DNA from: Desulfobacteraceae bacterium
GTDB taxonomy: Bacteria; Desulfobacterota; DSM-4660; Desulfatiglandales; Desulfatiglandaceae
Assembly (NCBI GenBank): GCA_030632525.1
Contig: DAOVUP010000142.1
Location: 1-5,265, forward strand
DNA: 5,265 nt
Direction: 5' to 3'
The translations under genes were made by a program, and so were the position numbers. Shown piece by piece: positions 4,889 to 5,265 of the stretch; position 1 is the first letter of the stretch, and each line of letters begins with the position of its first letter. The notes below the pieces were generated by a model. It did not search any database, was not told where the DNA came from, and was given only the letters and a program-made list of their open reading frames with translations.

Positions 4889-5265
4889 CTTCGACAATCA
4901 TCAATCTCCAAGACCATTGCCATGCCCTGGCCGCCGCCTATACAGAGAGAAGCCAATCCGAGGCTTAATTCGTTTCTCAACATCTCTCCCATCAGGGTCA
5001 AAACTATACGCGCTCCTGAACAACCGATGGGGTGGCCGATGGAAATACCGCTGCCGAGGACGTTGGTCTTGTCCATATCACATTTCAGTTCCCTCACACA
5101 CGCGATGGCCTGAGCAGCAAATGCCTCATTCAGTTCAATGGCGCCAAAATCATCGATTGAAAGGTTTTCTTTCTTAAGTATTTTTCTCACCGCCGGGATC
5201 GGGCCAAGACCTATGTAGTCAGGATCTATTCCGGCGGATGAATATGCCCTGGTCTTTGCAAGGGG
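4876..5265 (-). CDS. Thiolase (acetyl-CoA C-acetyltransferase family), C-terminal part, 5'-truncated by window edge
   Basis: The last 129 residues are visible; full-length thiolases are about 390 aa, so the N-terminal two thirds, including the first active-site Cys, lie outside. Motifs (numbered within this fragment): GLGPIPA (19-25), NEAFAAQ (46-52), GISIGHPIGCSGAR (73-86; His78 is the catalytic His) and CIGGGQGMA (108-116; Cys108 is the second active-site Cys). Predicted reaction: thiolytic cleavage of acetoacetyl-CoA, or a longer 3-ketoacyl-CoA, to acetyl-CoA, or the reverse condensation. Chain-length preference cannot be read from this part. The frame runs open from 5265 with no start inside; a GTG at 5190 is internal, in the middle of conserved sequence. 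Odd feature: thiolases normally end near the AMVLE strand, but here the frame continues through IDDCRRSRF, encoded partly by ATTG heptamers, before TAG. As the first gene seen in the cluster it supplies the last beta-oxidation step. Confidence 0.95.
   Translation of the reverse strand, partial: PLAKTRAYSSAGIDPDYIGLGPIPAVRKILKKENLSIDDFGAIELNEAFAAQAIACVRELKCDMDKTNVLGSGISIGHPIGCSGARIVLTLMGEMLRNELSLGLASLCIGGGQGMAMVLEIDDCRRSRF
4892..4905 (-). repeat. Two heptamers (ATTGATG, ATTGTCG) inside the 3' end of the thiolase
   Basis: On the minus strand ATTGATG is followed directly by ATTGTCG. Read in the thiolase frame this gives Ile-Asp-Asp-Cys-Arg, near the very end of the protein. The unit matches those in the spacers at 4854-4867 and 2766-2793, so the repeat family seems to extend into the coding region. 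Confidence 0.5.

Overview
The window is a single co-directional gene cluster on the minus strand. It probably comes from an anaerobic, acyl-CoA-degrading bacterium; the protein style and the repeat-bearing spacers look most like Desulfobacterota or a related syntrophic or sulfate-reducing lineage. That taxonomic guess is from general impression only. Read in the direction of transcription (high to low coordinates), the order is: the 3' end of a thiolase (5265-4876), enoyl-CoA hydratase (4741-3953), acyl-CoA dehydrogenase (3951-2806), large subunit of a B12-dependent acyl-CoA mutase (2751-1066), small B12-binding subunit of the same mutase (956-546), and a MeaB/ArgK-type GTPase chaperone (539 to beyond 1). 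The thiolase and the chaperone are cut by the window edges.

The mutase genes would normally be labelled methylmalonyl-CoA mutase, but the substrate-pocket residues argue otherwise. I aligned the large subunit by eye to my memory of the Propionibacterium enzyme, and the numbering offset is a constant +2 through the N-terminal half. The substrate-reading Tyr89 and Arg207 of methylmalonyl-CoA mutase are Phe91 and Gln209 here, which is the pair known from isobutyryl-CoA mutase. The Asp that marks 2-hydroxyisobutyryl-CoA mutase is Ala118. The separate ~560-aa and ~136-aa subunits also match isobutyryl-CoA mutase.

With that reading the genes form a coherent pathway. The mutase, kept active by the GTPase chaperone, interconverts isobutyryl-CoA and n-butyryl-CoA. 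The acyl-CoA dehydrogenase oxidises butyryl-CoA to crotonyl-CoA, the hydratase makes 3-hydroxybutyryl-CoA, and the thiolase cleaves acetoacetyl-CoA to acetyl-CoA. The 3-hydroxyacyl-CoA dehydrogenase needed between hydratase and thiolase is not in the window. I infer an isobutyrate- or valine-derived branched acyl-CoA catabolic operon, possibly reversible.

The gene junctions fall into two classes. Two are tight: hydratase to dehydrogenase (1 nt) and small mutase subunit to chaperone (6 nt, same reading frame). Three are looser, of 54 to 134 nt. Two of these three carry short tandem heptamers anchored on ATTG; the third has a GC-rich palindrome between related A/T-rich units. One heptamer pair lies inside the 3' end of the thiolase and appears to encode its last residues. 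No RNA gene, CRISPR array, insertion sequence or convincing rho-independent terminator was seen.
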